DNA of 64,000 bases from Gordonia sp. PP30 (GTDB lineage: Bacteria; Actinomycetota; Actinomycetes; Mycobacteriales; Mycobacteriaceae), in contig NZ_CP095864.1 of NCBI RefSeq assembly GCF_023100845.1, positions 3,720,001 through 3,784,000 of the forward strand. The letters run 5' to 3'. Both the position numbers and the translations under genes were made by a program. This document shows, in pieces, positions 1 to 9,304 of the stretch (the first letter of the stretch is position 1; each line of letters starts with the position of its first letter). The notes under the pieces are model-generated. The model was not told the origin of the DNA. It made no database searches and saw nothing but the letters and a program-made list of their open reading frames with translations.

Positions 1-2471
1 AACCCCTCCGCCGCGGCCCCGGCGAATTGCTCCGCCGAGTCGAGGATTCGCCAATCGAGCTTCGCCGGAATGTCGGTCACCGGCGAAATCAGTTGTACCG
101 CGACGCCGTCGACGTCGGCGAAGACGGTGCGCAGCACTTCGTGCCGTGCCACCACGTCGCCGACGGCGGCGCGCAGCACGTCGAGGTCCAGGTCTCCCCC
201 GATGCGCAGCGTCATCGGGATGTTGTAGGCGGGGTCGTCCGGATCGAACCGGTTGATGAACCACATCCGTTCCTGCGCCAACGACAACGGCAGCAGGTCC
301 GGGCGGGCGTCCGGAGCGGTCAGCGCGGGCAACGCCGCGCCCAGGTCGCTCACCTTCGCCGCGAGTCCGCGGACGGTGGGCGCGGCGAAGATGTCGCGCA
401 TGTTCACGTAGACGCCCAGCACCTCGCAGGCGCGTCCGACGATCTTGGCGGCCAGGAGCGAGTTTCCGCCCAGTTCGAACACCGATTGGGTCACGCTGAC
501 GAGGTCGAGGCCCAGCATCTCGCCGACGATCCCGGCGAGCTGCTGCTCCACCCGGTTCGCCGGGGCCACGAACTCGGCCTGCGAGGCGACGACCGGCTTC
601 GGCAGCGCGCGGCGGTCCAGTTTGCCGCTGACGTTCAGGGGCAGCCGGTCCAGCACCATCACGACGTCCGGGACCATGTAGTCGGGCACCTTCGAAGATG
701 CCGCTTCGCGTACCTTCGCCGCATCGAGGGAGCCGCCGTCGGGCATCGTGCCGACCACGTACCCGACGAGTTGCTCCGGAAAGCCGTCGCGCTGCTTCAC
801 CGCGGCGGCCGCGGCGTTGACACCGTCGGCGGATTCGAGCGCGGCCTCGACCTCACCGAGCTCGATCCGGTAGCCGCGCACCTTCACCTGATCGTCGGCG
901 CGGCCGAGGAACTCCAGGCCGCCCCCGCGGATGATCGCCACGTCGCCGGACTGGTACATGCGGTCGCCGGGCTCGCCGAACGGATCGGCGACGAAGCGGG
1001 TCGAGGTGAGATCGAAGCGGCCGTCGTAACCGCGCGCGAGTTGGTCACCGGCCAGGTAGAGATCGCCCGGCACCCCGTCGGGAACCTGCTTCAAGCGCGC
1101 ATCCAGCACGTAGACGCGCGACGTCAGCAGCGCAGTGCCCACGTCGCTGGCGAGGGTCTCGCGAACGAACTCCCGGGTCAGCTCCCGCCGCGTCAGATAG
1201 ACGGTCGCCTCGGTCGGGCCGTACATGTTGTTGAGTTGAGGTCCGTCATTGCCGTCGTACCGCTCGCGATCGTCGAACCAGCGGCGCACCTGCGCGAAGT
1301 CCAGGGCCTCCCCGACGAAGATCATCGAGCGCACCGACGGCGACAACCTTCCCGGCGCCGGCTCGCGGACCGCCGCGGCCAGTTGATAGAACGCCGACGG
1401 GGTGAGGTTGACGACGGAAATCCGCTCGCGCTCGAGCACCTTGACGAACTCGTCGGGAGCCCGCGTGGTCAGGTAGTCGAGGACGACGAGACGCCCGCCG
1501 AAGGCCAACGCCGGCCAGATCTCGCCGACGGAGAGGTCGAAGCCGTACGACTGGAACATGCTCCACACGTCGTCGGGCGAATAGTCGTACTCGTTCGCCA
1601 GCGCCGCGAGCAGGGCGACCAGGTCGGCGTGCGTCACGACGACGCCCTTGGGCCGGCCGGTGGAGCCCGACGTGTACATCACGTACGCGGCGTGGCGCGG
1701 GTCGACCGCGCGCGGGATCATCGACCGCGCCGGCTCGGTCGCCCCGTCGGCCGCCTCGTCGACGGTCATCAGCGGAAAACCGGTGCCCGCCCACAGTTCC
1801 CGCCCGGCCGGATCGGTGAGGATCAGCACGGGCGCGGCGTCGTCGATGATCGAACGCAGCCGGTCGACCGGGTGCGACGTGTCCAGCGGCAGATAGGCGG
1901 CACCGGTCTTGAGCGTTGCCACCAGGGCGACGATCAGGTCGACGGTGCGCGGCAGCGCCACGCCGACCCGGGTCTCCGGGCCCGCCCCCGCGGCGATCAG
2001 CCCCGCGGCGAGGGTGTCCGAGCGCTCATCGAGCTCCCGGTAGGTCAGCGAGCCTCCGTCGAGGTCCGAGACGGCGACCCGGTCGGGTTGACGGCGGGCC
2101 ACGCCGCGGAAGATCCCCGGCATCGAGGCGAGGTCTTCGCTGCCCGCAGCGTCGTACACCGCGGCGGCGATCCCGGACAGGACCGCGGCCGAACGCGCCG
2201 CGATCTCATCTGGTGAGAGCTCGGTGACCGGGAGGGCTCCGGTGATCGCCGCGTTGACCGCGATACCCGCGTCCAGACCCTGTGCCGCGAGCACACCCGC
2301 GGTCGCCGACACCTGGGCGTGCAAGCTCGCGAAGGTGACCGGGGAACCTTCGCGATCGATGGCGATCCGGTCTGGATCGACGGCGGCCACAAAGGCGATC
2401 TGGTCGACGACGGCCGGGGAGCCTCCCCACAGCCGAGCGAACTCAAGTCCCGTTGGCGTGGGAAGTGTCAT
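1..2471 (-). CDS. Non-ribosomal peptide synthetase, downstream subunit (partial, runs off left edge)
   Basis: The reading frame opens with ATG at 2471-2469, overlapping the TGA of the upstream NRPS gene as ATGA, and continues without a stop to base 1, so at least 823 residues are present and the C-terminus is missing. Domain order: a degenerate adenylation-like stub (about residues 20-80), a full adenylation domain (from about 118; A3 motif YTSGSTGRPKG, A5 NNMYGPTEAT, A8-type KVRGYRIELGEVE), a peptidyl carrier domain with the phosphopantetheine site ELGGNSLLAAK, and the start of a condensation domain (LPLSLAQERMWFINRF). Read by hand against GrsA positions, the specificity residues are D-L-G-N-I-V-M-V-Y. 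The Gly at position 239 is unusual and I assign no substrate. It extends the peptide made by the adjacent NRPS; the product is unknown. Confidence 0.93.
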   Translation of the reverse strand, partial: MTLPTPTGLEFARLWGGSPAVVDQIAFVAAVDPDRIAIDREGSPVTFASLHAQVSATAGVLAAQGLDAGIAVNAAITGALPVTELSPDEIAARSAAVLSGIAAAVYDAAGSEDLASMPGIFRGVARRQPDRVAVSDLDGGSLTYRELDERSDTLAAGLIAAGAGPETRVGVALPRTVDLIVALVATLKTGAAYLPLDTSHPVDRLRSIIDDAAPVLILTDPAGRELWAGTGFPLMTVDEAADGATEPARSMIPRAVDPRHAAYVMYTSGSTGRPKGVVVTHADLVALLAALANEYDYSPDDVWSMFQSYGFDLSVGEIWPALAFGGRLVVLDYLTTRAPDEFVKVLERERISVVNLTPSAFYQLAAAVREPAPGRLSPSVRSMIFVGEALDFAQVRRWFDDRERYDGNDGPQLNNMYGPTEATVYLTRRELTREFVRETLASDVGTALLTSRVYVLDARLKQVPDGVPGDLYLAGDQLARGYDGRFDLTSTRFVADPFGEPGDRMYQSGDVAIIRGGGLEFLGRADDQVKVRGYRIELGEVEAALESADGVNAAAAAVKQRDGFPEQLVGYVVGTMPDGGSLDAAKVREAASSKVPDYMVPDVVMVLDRLPLNVSGKLDRRALPKPVVASQAEFVAPANRVEQQLAGIVGEMLGLDLVSVTQSVFELGGNSLLAAKIVGRACEVLGVYVNMRDIFAAPTVRGLAAKVSDLGAALPALTAPDARPDLLPLSLAQERMWFINRFDPDDPAYNIPMTLRIGGDLDLDVLRAAVGDVVARHEVLRTVFADVDGVAVQLISPVTDIPAKLDWRILDSAEQFAGAAAEG

Positions 2472-5400
2472 TTCGGCTGGGATCCCTCCGGTTCGAGTAC
2501 GCCGGTGGCCTCCAAGGCGTGCCGGCGCAATTCTCCGAGTGCATCACCGAGGGCCTCGGCGCCGGCCGCGGCAAGCCCGGGAACCACTGTGAGCAGCGCC
2601 GTGGTCAGTGCCGCATCCGCATCGGCCATGGCCGCGGCCATCACCGAAGCCGTTCCGGAGAGCGTCGCGAAGTCGACCTCCGTGCCCATCGCGCACACCG
2701 CGCGCATCTGCGGAGCGGCCGCGGCGGCCTGCACGACCAAGTCGCTGAGCGGGGTATCGATCTCGGTGACGGCGTCCTCGGCGGCGGCCACTTCGTCCGG
2801 CGTCGCGATCGAGATGTCACCCAGGATCGTTTCGGGATCGGCGGCGATCGTCTCCAGCACCCGCAGATAGCGATCGGCGAACACCTGCACGGTGCGCTGG
2901 TCGAACAGGTCCGCCGAATACAGCAGCTCCGCGCGGATCGCGTCGTCGGCGGTGCGTGCACCGAGCGCGATCGGGTCGCTGGGGAACAGCGTCAACTGCA
3001 GGTCGACCTTGGCCGGAGTGTCGGCTTCAGGCACTGCGGTGATCGTCAGACGATCGAGGGCCACCGCCGGGAATTCGAGATTCTGGAACGAGAACACCAC
3101 CTGGAACACCGGATTGAACGCATTCGAGCGCGGCACGCCGAGCTCGGCGACGACAGACTCGAAGGCCACGTCCGCATGCGCCATGTCGGCCAGATCGTCA
3201 TCGCGCACCTGCTCCAGGAACGCGCCGAACGGCATGCCGGGGTCGATGGCCGTACGCAAGGCCAGCGTGTTCACGAACATGCCCACGAGGTCGTCGAGCA
3301 CGGCCTGCCCGCGTCCCGCGTGCGGCGTGCCCACCACCACGTCGGTGCTGCCGCTGAGCCTTCCGAGTAGCAGGGCGAGTGCCGCATGGGTCACCATGAA
3401 CAGCGTGGCGTTGTGCTGACGCGCGACCTTCTCCAAGTCCACCACCAGGTCGGCGGGCAGATCGAAATGAATGGTTCCGCCGGCACCGCTCGAGGTGGCC
3501 GGCCGCGGCCGGTCGGCGGGCAGATCGATCGACTCCGGCGCTCCGGTCAGGCGCTCGCGCCAGTAGTTCACCTGCCGGTCACGCAGGGTCACCCCGTCGT
3601 CGGACGCCGACAGCCGCCCTTCCTGCCAGACGGCGTAGTCCGCGTACTGCACGGCCAGCGGATACCACCGTGGACTCTCGCCCGAGTGGCGAGCACCGTA
3701 AGCGACCATGAAGTCGTGCGCCAGCGGCGCCATCGACGCACCGTCAGCACTGATGTGATGGATCACGAAGGCCAGCACGTGATCGTCCTCGGCGACCTTC
3801 AACAGCCGGATGTTGACGGGCACGGTCGTCGCCACGTCGAAGCCACGATCGGTGACCTCGGAGATCGCCGCCTCAAGCGGCCCGGTGACGTCGACGGGCT
3901 CCAGGTCGAGGGCCGCCAGCATCACCTCGGCCGGCTCGACGACCATCATCGGGGTGCCACCCTGCATCGGGTAGCGGGTGCGCAGCGGCGCTTGGCGTTC
4001 CACCAGGTCGGCGACGGCCCCCCGCAGCGCGGCGAGATCGAGCGATCCCCGCAGCCGGAGGACGAGCGGGAGGTTGTACGCCGCCGAGTCGATGTCGGCC
4101 TGATTGAGCAGCCACATGCCGCGCTGGGCTTCGGAGACGGGCACCGGGCCGGGGTGGTCGAGCGCCGTCAACTCCGGACCGCGATCGGTGTCAGTCAGCT
4201 TCTCGACTTCGGCGGCGACGCCGGCGACGTCGTCGCCGTCGAAGATGGTGCGCACGGTGACCGAACGACCCACCGCCTCGGACAGCCGGGCCGCCAGCCG
4301 CGCCGCCGACAGCGACGTTCCGCCCAGCGCGAAGAAGCTGTCCCGGACGCTGACCCGTTCGACGTCGAGCATCTCGGCGTAGATCTGAGCGATGGTCTCT
4401 TCCAGCGCGGTTCGCGGTGCAAGGTACTCCGACCTGGACGAATGAAACTCCACCCGGGGCATCCGCCGACGGTCGATCTTGCCGACGAGCGTGGTCGGGA
4501 ACTCGTCGATCACCATCACGGTGTGCGGCACCAGGTGCGGCGGCAGGTGCGCGGACACGAACTCCAGCACCTCGTCGGGCCCGATGTCCGAACCCTCGAC
4601 GAGACTCACGTAGGAGACGAGCACCGTGTCGCCGGCGGGCCCTTGCGCACCAAGACTCAACGCGTTGCCGACGTCCGGGTGCGACAGCAACGCGGCGTCG
4701 ACCTCGCCCGGCTCGATCCGCATCCCGCGGATCTTGAGCTGAAAGTCGCTCCGTCCGCGGAAGTCCAGCCGCCCGTCCGCGCGGCGCGCGGCGCGGTCGC
4801 CTGTGCGGTACATCCGCGTGCCAGGCTCGAACGGACTCGCCACGAAGGCGGTCGCGGTCTGGCCGGGGTTGTGGAGGTACCCGAGAGCGAGCTGATCGCC
4901 GGTGAGGTAGAGATCACCCGTCGCGCCGACGGGGGCCGGATGCAGCGCGGCGTCGAGCACCAGTGCGCCGACCCCGTCGAGGCCGCGACCGATGGTGATC
5001 TCGTCGTCCTGCTCGTAGGGGCCGTCGCCGGTCGCCCAGACCGTCGCTTCGGTCGGTCCGTACAGGTTGAAGAAGGCGCGGTCCGCCGCCCTCCACTGGC
5101 GCATGAGGTCGGGCGGGCAGGCCTCGCCTGCGCTGAGGGCCACCTCCAGCGAGGGCACCGCGGCGGGATCGATGGTGCGCAGCGCCGAGGGCGTCATGAC
5201 GGCGTGACTCACACCGTTCTCGGTGATCAGGCGTTCCAATTCCTGACCCGCGTAGGTGTTCACCTCGGCGACCACGAGCCGGCCACCGGGGGCGAGCGCC
5301 ATGAGCATCTCGAAGACCGACGCGTCGAAGCTCGGCGAGGCGACGTGCAGGACACGTGAGTTCTCGGTGAGACCGAAGACCCGCTGCTGGTTCTCCACAA

Positions 5401-7360
5401 GGTTGGCGAGACCGCGGTTGGGCACGACGGTGCCCTTCGGCGTACCCGTCGAGCCGGAGGTGTAGATCAGATAGGCGGGATCGTCGAGCTGCGGAGTCCG
5501 GAGGAGTTCGGCCTTCGTGATCGGCTCGGCACTGTGTGCCGTGAGCGCCTCCTGCGCCTGCGGGTCGTCAATGACGATCCAGTCGGTGCCGAGGTGACAT
5601 TCGATCCCGACGCCACCGAGCGCCAGGCCGAGAATCGCTCCGGCGTCGGCGAGCATCATCTCGCGCCGCTCCGCCGGGTGCCGGGGATCGACGCTGACGA
5701 AGGCGGCGCCGGTCTTGGCTACCGCGACGCAGGCAACCACCGACCATTCGCACCGCGCCATGTCGACGGCGATCACGGAGCCGGGTCCGGCGCCCCGGGC
5801 GATCAGCTCGCGGGCGAGCCGGTTGGTCGCCTGCTCGAACTGCTGCGCCCCGATGCTCTGCGCGCCGATGACGGCCACCGCGTCGGGCGGGCGCAGCGCC
5901 TCGCCCCGGTTCAGGATGTCCCGCAGGGTGGACGGCTGGGCACCGCGCGCGCGCCGCGTGAGCGCCTCACGCTCGCTGTGCGGCACCAGGCTCAGTTCGG
6001 CGAGGGACCGATCCGGATCGTCGAGCATGGTGCGAACGAATCGTTCGAGGAAGCTGATGAACCGCACGTGGTGCGCGCCCAGCGTCTCCCCGGTGTAGAG
6101 GCCCGGATTGCCGTGTAGATCCACCGAGAGCGGAGCGTCCGGCCCCGGCTGGTAGAGCATCACGAGCAGGTCTTCCAGCGCTCCGGCCGCGAGGATGTGG
6201 TAGTCGAGTTCCCCGCCGTCGATGGCGAGCGGCGTGTCGAAGAAGATCATGTTGACCGTCGGGCCGAAGGACATCGAGGCACTCGACAGGCCCGCATCCC
6301 GGCGGATGTCGTCAGAGCGGTACCGCTGATGGCGGAGCGCACCCGTCAGTTCCAGCAGTGTCGCCGCGATCAGCTCCCGGCCGGTGGCCGCCGCGTGCGC
6401 CTGCAGTCGTACCGGGACCACGTTGGAGACCATGCCCGCCGAGTCTTTGATCTTCGCCGTGAGCCGGCCCGCCACCGGCAGACTGAGGACGACGTCGTCG
6501 GAGCCGCTCATCCTCGCGAGATAGGCGCCGAACGCGGCGGTGACCACCACCGCGGGAGAACTGCCGAGAGCATGAGCGAGGGCTTCGATGCCGTTCTGCA
6601 GATCCGCCGTGAGCACCCGTTCGCTCACGATGTTCTCGAACGAGGGCGAGACGGCGCCCTTCGGGTCGGCGAGGCCGATCCCCTCGGGCAGGTCCCGGAC
6701 CCGCTCGGACCAGTGCGCCCGGTCGGTCTCCCGCCGCCTGCTGTCTTCGTATCCGTAGGCGTACTCGTTGAGTTCGGCGAGCGTCGCGCCGGGCTTCGCA
6801 TCGACCACGCCCCCGGCACGGAGTGCGTTGTAGCGGCGCAGCACTCGCTTGAGCATGGTCATGGCGCCGTAACCGTCGATCACCAGATGATGTCCACGCA
6901 AGTACCAGATCGTGTGGTCGTCGGCGACCCGAATCAGCGCCGACGCGGCCAGGGAATCCCGGATCAGGTCGATCGTGCGACCGTACTCGGCGAGCATCCA
7001 GCGTTTGGCCTCGCCGAGGGGATCGGGGGCGGACCGGAAGTCGATCCGTTCGACCTTCTGGTCGTACTCCGGATCGACGTACTGCATAGGAATGCCATCG
7101 ACTTCGACGATCCTCAGATACGGCGATTCGAGCTCCCGGCCGACGACCTCAGTGCAGTCGGCGAGCAGATCCAGATCGAGTTCGCCCGGTTCGTGCCGGA
7201 TGTCGACATATTGAGCGATGTTGACCGAGTAATCGGGCGTCAGGCGATCGGCGAACCAGATTCCGCGCTGGGCCGGGGTCAGCGGAAGCAACCCGGGTCG
7301 CCGACCGGCCACTCCCGAGCTTTCCCTCGCCGCATTCCCGGCGTCTACCTGCTGCGCCAC
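2468..7360 (-). CDS. Non-ribosomal peptide synthetase, C-A-T-C module protein
   Basis: A multidomain NRPS of 1,630 residues. Order: condensation domain (about 20-440, HHLVIDG at about 157), adenylation domain (about 470-970, YTSGSTGTPKG at about 633, NLYGPTEAT), carrier domain (LGGTSL, Ser at about 1016), second condensation domain (about 1070-1510, HHISADG at about 1201), then a degenerate, truncated adenylation stub (about 1520-1630). The first condensation domain begins much like EntF/DhbF (PLTPAQRGIWFADRL...), which suggests it may accept a starter acyl group. Specificity residues read by hand are D-A-F-V-L-A-L-V-W, with no confident substrate. I chose the GTG at 7360 because AGAGGTGAG sits six bases upstream; a TTG at 7378 is in frame but has no ribosome site. 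No MbtH-like gene is visible nearby. Confidence 0.93.
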   Translation of the reverse strand: MAQQVDAGNAARESSGVAGRRPGLLPLTPAQRGIWFADRLTPDYSVNIAQYVDIRHEPGELDLDLLADCTEVVGRELESPYLRIVEVDGIPMQYVDPEYDQKVERIDFRSAPDPLGEAKRWMLAEYGRTIDLIRDSLAASALIRVADDHTIWYLRGHHLVIDGYGAMTMLKRVLRRYNALRAGGVVDAKPGATLAELNEYAYGYEDSRRRETDRAHWSERVRDLPEGIGLADPKGAVSPSFENIVSERVLTADLQNGIEALAHALGSSPAVVVTAAFGAYLARMSGSDDVVLSLPVAGRLTAKIKDSAGMVSNVVPVRLQAHAAATGRELIAATLLELTGALRHQRYRSDDIRRDAGLSSASMSFGPTVNMIFFDTPLAIDGGELDYHILAAGALEDLLVMLYQPGPDAPLSVDLHGNPGLYTGETLGAHHVRFISFLERFVRTMLDDPDRSLAELSLVPHSEREALTRRARGAQPSTLRDILNRGEALRPPDAVAVIGAQSIGAQQFEQATNRLARELIARGAGPGSVIAVDMARCEWSVVACVAVAKTGAAFVSVDPRHPAERREMMLADAGAILGLALGGVGIECHLGTDWIVIDDPQAQEALTAHSAEPITKAELLRTPQLDDPAYLIYTSGSTGTPKGTVVPNRGLANLVENQQRVFGLTENSRVLHVASPSFDASVFEMLMALAPGGRLVVAEVNTYAGQELERLITENGVSHAVMTPSALRTIDPAAVPSLEVALSAGEACPPDLMRQWRAADRAFFNLYGPTEATVWATGDGPYEQDDEITIGRGLDGVGALVLDAALHPAPVGATGDLYLTGDQLALGYLHNPGQTATAFVASPFEPGTRMYRTGDRAARRADGRLDFRGRSDFQLKIRGMRIEPGEVDAALLSHPDVGNALSLGAQGPAGDTVLVSYVSLVEGSDIGPDEVLEFVSAHLPPHLVPHTVMVIDEFPTTLVGKIDRRRMPRVEFHSSRSEYLAPRTALEETIAQIYAEMLDVERVSVRDSFFALGGTSLSAARLAARLSEAVGRSVTVRTIFDGDDVAGVAAEVEKLTDTDRGPELTALDHPGPVPVSEAQRGMWLLNQADIDSAAYNLPLVLRLRGSLDLAALRGAVADLVERQAPLRTRYPMQGGTPMMVVEPAEVMLAALDLEPVDVTGPLEAAISEVTDRGFDVATTVPVNIRLLKVAEDDHVLAFVIHHISADGASMAPLAHDFMVAYGARHSGESPRWYPLAVQYADYAVWQEGRLSASDDGVTLRDRQVNYWRERLTGAPESIDLPADRPRPATSSGAGGTIHFDLPADLVVDLEKVARQHNATLFMVTHAALALLLGRLSGSTDVVVGTPHAGRGQAVLDDLVGMFVNTLALRTAIDPGMPFGAFLEQVRDDDLADMAHADVAFESVVAELGVPRSNAFNPVFQVVFSFQNLEFPAVALDRLTITAVPEADTPAKVDLQLTLFPSDPIALGARTADDAIRAELLYSADLFDQRTVQVFADRYLRVLETIAADPETILGDISIATPDEVAAAEDAVTEIDTPLSDLVVQAAAAAPQMRAVCAMGTEVDFATLSGTASVMAAAMADADAALTTALLTVVPGLAAAGAEALGDALGELRRHALEATGVLEPEGSQPK

Positions 7361-7637
7361 TGCGCTCTCACCTCTCAATGCACCCGCTCGTCGTTCACTA
7401 CCGCGTCAACCCCGTACGGGGCCCAGCCGTACTCAAACCGTCCGTCGGGTGCGGCCCCTCCCTCTCGTTCCACATGCCATCTCGTAACGGTCCCATTCTT
7501 CCTGCCCGGCGACAGCGGAAGCACCAAACCTGTGACCTCTCTGCCGGTCCCGGTGCGAGGTGGCCAGGATGACCTGCGGTTTTCGCAGTAGGTACTGTGA
7601 CACACTTCCCACAGAACCGTTCGTTCGATCGACATCG
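7361..7637. other. Non-coding gap between exporter operon and NRPS gene
   Basis: This 277-bp gap separates the last exporter gene from the NRPS start. A 12-bp perfect palindrome, CCCCGTACGGGG, lies at 7410-7421, about 50 bases upstream of the NRPS start, and is a candidate operator. No convincing -10/-35 pair or iron-regulator (IdeR) box was found. An 88-codon frame spans the gap but its codon use is unlike that of the neighbouring genes. Confidence 0.4.
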
Positions 7638-8471
7638 TCATGCGTTCGCAGCCGCCTTGCGGTAGCCGCGCATCGCCGGGTATGTCGTCAGGGCCAGGGC
7701 CACGAAGGCCCAGATGATCACCTTGATCAGATTCTCGGTGATCGGACCACCCGCCGCCAGCGAACGCATCAGTTCGATCGCGGGCGACATCGGCTGATTG
7801 GCGACGATCGGCTGCAGCCAGCCGGGGTAGCCGTCGACCGGAGCGAAGCCGGAGTTGAAGAACATCATCAGTGTGGTCAGCAGCCCGATGTAGGCGACCA
7901 GCGGCAGCCCCGGGCGGGAGATCACGGCCACCGCGAGGGTCACCATGGCGAACGCCGTCGCGTACAGCATGGCAACGCCGAAGAGGCCCAGCGCGGGCCC
8001 GATGCCCTGTGTGAATCTGAACCCGATCAGGAACCCCGCCGCGACCAGCGCGATGGAGGTCGCGAGCGCCCGGACCGTCTCAGCGAGAACACGGGCCGAG
8101 AAGTCCGCGCCGCGATTGATGGGCAGCACATACAGCCTGCTCAGCAGGCCGGTCGACCGCTCGATCACGACGCGGATCGCCGACACGCCGGACCCGAACA
8201 TCGTGCTGGTGAGGAGGATCAACGGCACGGTGCCGTAGACACTGTCGGTGCCGGTCGCCTTGCTGACGACGTCGCCGAGTACCACCTTGAACATCAGCAT
8301 CGTGAGCGCGGGAAAGACCAGAACCTGAATCAGGGTCGCCGGGTCCCGGAAGGCGACCAGCAGTTGACGACCGATGAGCACCCGGGTCTGCCACCACCAC
8401 GCGCGGACGGACCGCTCTGGCAGAGCGCTGGCCTGCTGGTCGAGGACGGGAGCATTCGCGAGAACCGACAC
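7638..8471 (-). CDS. ABC-2 type transporter permease (DrrB/DrrC-like)
   Basis: A 277-residue integral membrane protein with about six hydrophobic segments and the ABC-2 permease pattern (cytoplasmic N-terminus RQLLVAFRDPATL, then LTSTMFGSGVSAIRVVIERSTG and a C-terminal NQPMSPAIELMRSL block). It should form the membrane channel together with the preceding permease, powered by the ATPase encoded at 9301-10941. The start is GTG at 8471, two bases after the preceding gene's TAG and preceded by AAGGAG at suitable spacing; a longer open frame upstream is antisense-like sequence. DrrABC-type exporters beside NRPS or PKS genes typically export the product or a lipid, so export of the NRPS product is the likely job (inference). 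Confidence 0.9.
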   Translation of the reverse strand: MSVLANAPVLDQQASALPERSVRAWWWQTRVLIGRQLLVAFRDPATLIQVLVFPALTMLMFKVVLGDVVSKATGTDSVYGTVPLILLTSTMFGSGVSAIRVVIERSTGLLSRLYVLPINRGADFSARVLAETVRALATSIALVAAGFLIGFRFTQGIGPALGLFGVAMLYATAFAMVTLAVAVISRPGLPLVAYIGLLTTLMMFFNSGFAPVDGYPGWLQPIVANQPMSPAIELMRSLAAGGPITENLIKVIIWAFVALALTTYPAMRGYRKAAANA

Positions 8472-8473
8472 CG

Positions 8474-9304
8474 CTACCGCTCCTTCCTGGCCGCGATCCC
8501 GAATAGCAGCAGGCCGATCGACACCAACCCGATGAACCACCAGAACGTGGGCTTGACGGTCGCCCAGGTCGCGGTTCCCTCCATCGCTTCCCGCATCGCT
8601 TTGACCACTTGCGAGATCGGCTGATTCCGCACGAACCCGCGAATCCATTCGGGGAACAGCGCCAGCGGCATGAATCCGCCCGACAGCATTCCGAGGATCA
8701 GGGTCGGAAAGGCGACGAGCTGGCTCGTCACGGTCGGGCTGTTGCTCACCATGCCGATGCCGTCCGAGATGAACGAGAGCGCCCAGCCGATCGCACCGAC
8801 GATCAGGACGGCGAGCAGGGCGCCCCGCATACCACCGCCGCCCTCGTCGACCGGGATCGGCCGCCAGCCGATCATCACGCATGAGATCAGACCGAAGGCG
8901 AGGGCCACCAGCAGCAGCACCCCGATGGTCGCCGTGCGTGCGAGGAAGGGAATCACTGCGGCCATCGGAAGCGACCGGAACCGGTCGTGCACCCCGGCAT
9001 GGCCGTCCATCGCCGACTTCAGCGCGGCCGACGACGCCACGAAAGCCATCGCCTGGAGCATGATGATCGGCATCAGAAACTGGGCGTAGTCGATGCTCGC
9101 AGCCTCATCCACGACCTGGCGAAGCGGCAGGTAGAAGCACACCGCCAGCATCGCCGGCGAGACGAAGCAGAAGATGAACTCGCCGTTCCGGTACGCGTTG
9201 AGGATTCCGCGCGACGTCAGGACCCACCACTGCTGAATCGCGTTCGGCCGTGGCGGCGACCAGCCAGCGTCGGAGATTGCGATTGACTCGGAGACCGCCG
9301 TCAT
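8474..9304 (-). CDS. ABC-2 type transporter permease
   Basis: A 276-residue membrane protein with about six hydrophobic segments, paralogous in layout to the next gene: RGILNAYRNGEFIFCFVSPAM at the N-terminal side, a GMLSGGFMPLALFPEW loop and an NQPISQVVKAMREA block near the C-terminus. It is translationally coupled to the ATPase gene upstream through a four-base ATGA overlap at 9301-9304, and ends two bases before the next permease begins. Two different permeases plus one ATPase is the DrrABC arrangement used for export of secondary metabolites or of cell-envelope lipids in actinobacteria. Substrate is not visible from sequence; the downstream NRPS genes make a peptide the best guess. Confidence 0.9.
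   Translation of the reverse strand: MTAVSESIAISDAGWSPPRPNAIQQWWVLTSRGILNAYRNGEFIFCFVSPAMLAVCFYLPLRQVVDEAASIDYAQFLMPIIMLQAMAFVASSAALKSAMDGHAGVHDRFRSLPMAAVIPFLARTATIGVLLLVALAFGLISCVMIGWRPIPVDEGGGGMRGALLAVLIVGAIGWALSFISDGIGMVSNSPTVTSQLVAFPTLILGMLSGGFMPLALFPEWIRGFVRNQPISQVVKAMREAMEGTATWATVKPTFWWFIGLVSIGLLLFGIAARKER

Noticed and set aside
1246-1794. Minus-strand frame of 182 codons inside the left NRPS gene
   Set aside because: It is the +1 shadow of the adenylation domain; the true frame carries YTSGSTGRPKG and runs open from 2471 to the window edge.
7375-7641. An 88-codon minus-strand frame between the exporter and NRPS genes, considered as an MbtH-like protein
   Set aside because: It lacks the MbtH motif (NxExQxSLWP...), third codon positions are not G/C-biased as in neighbours, and it has no ribosome site beyond chance overlap.
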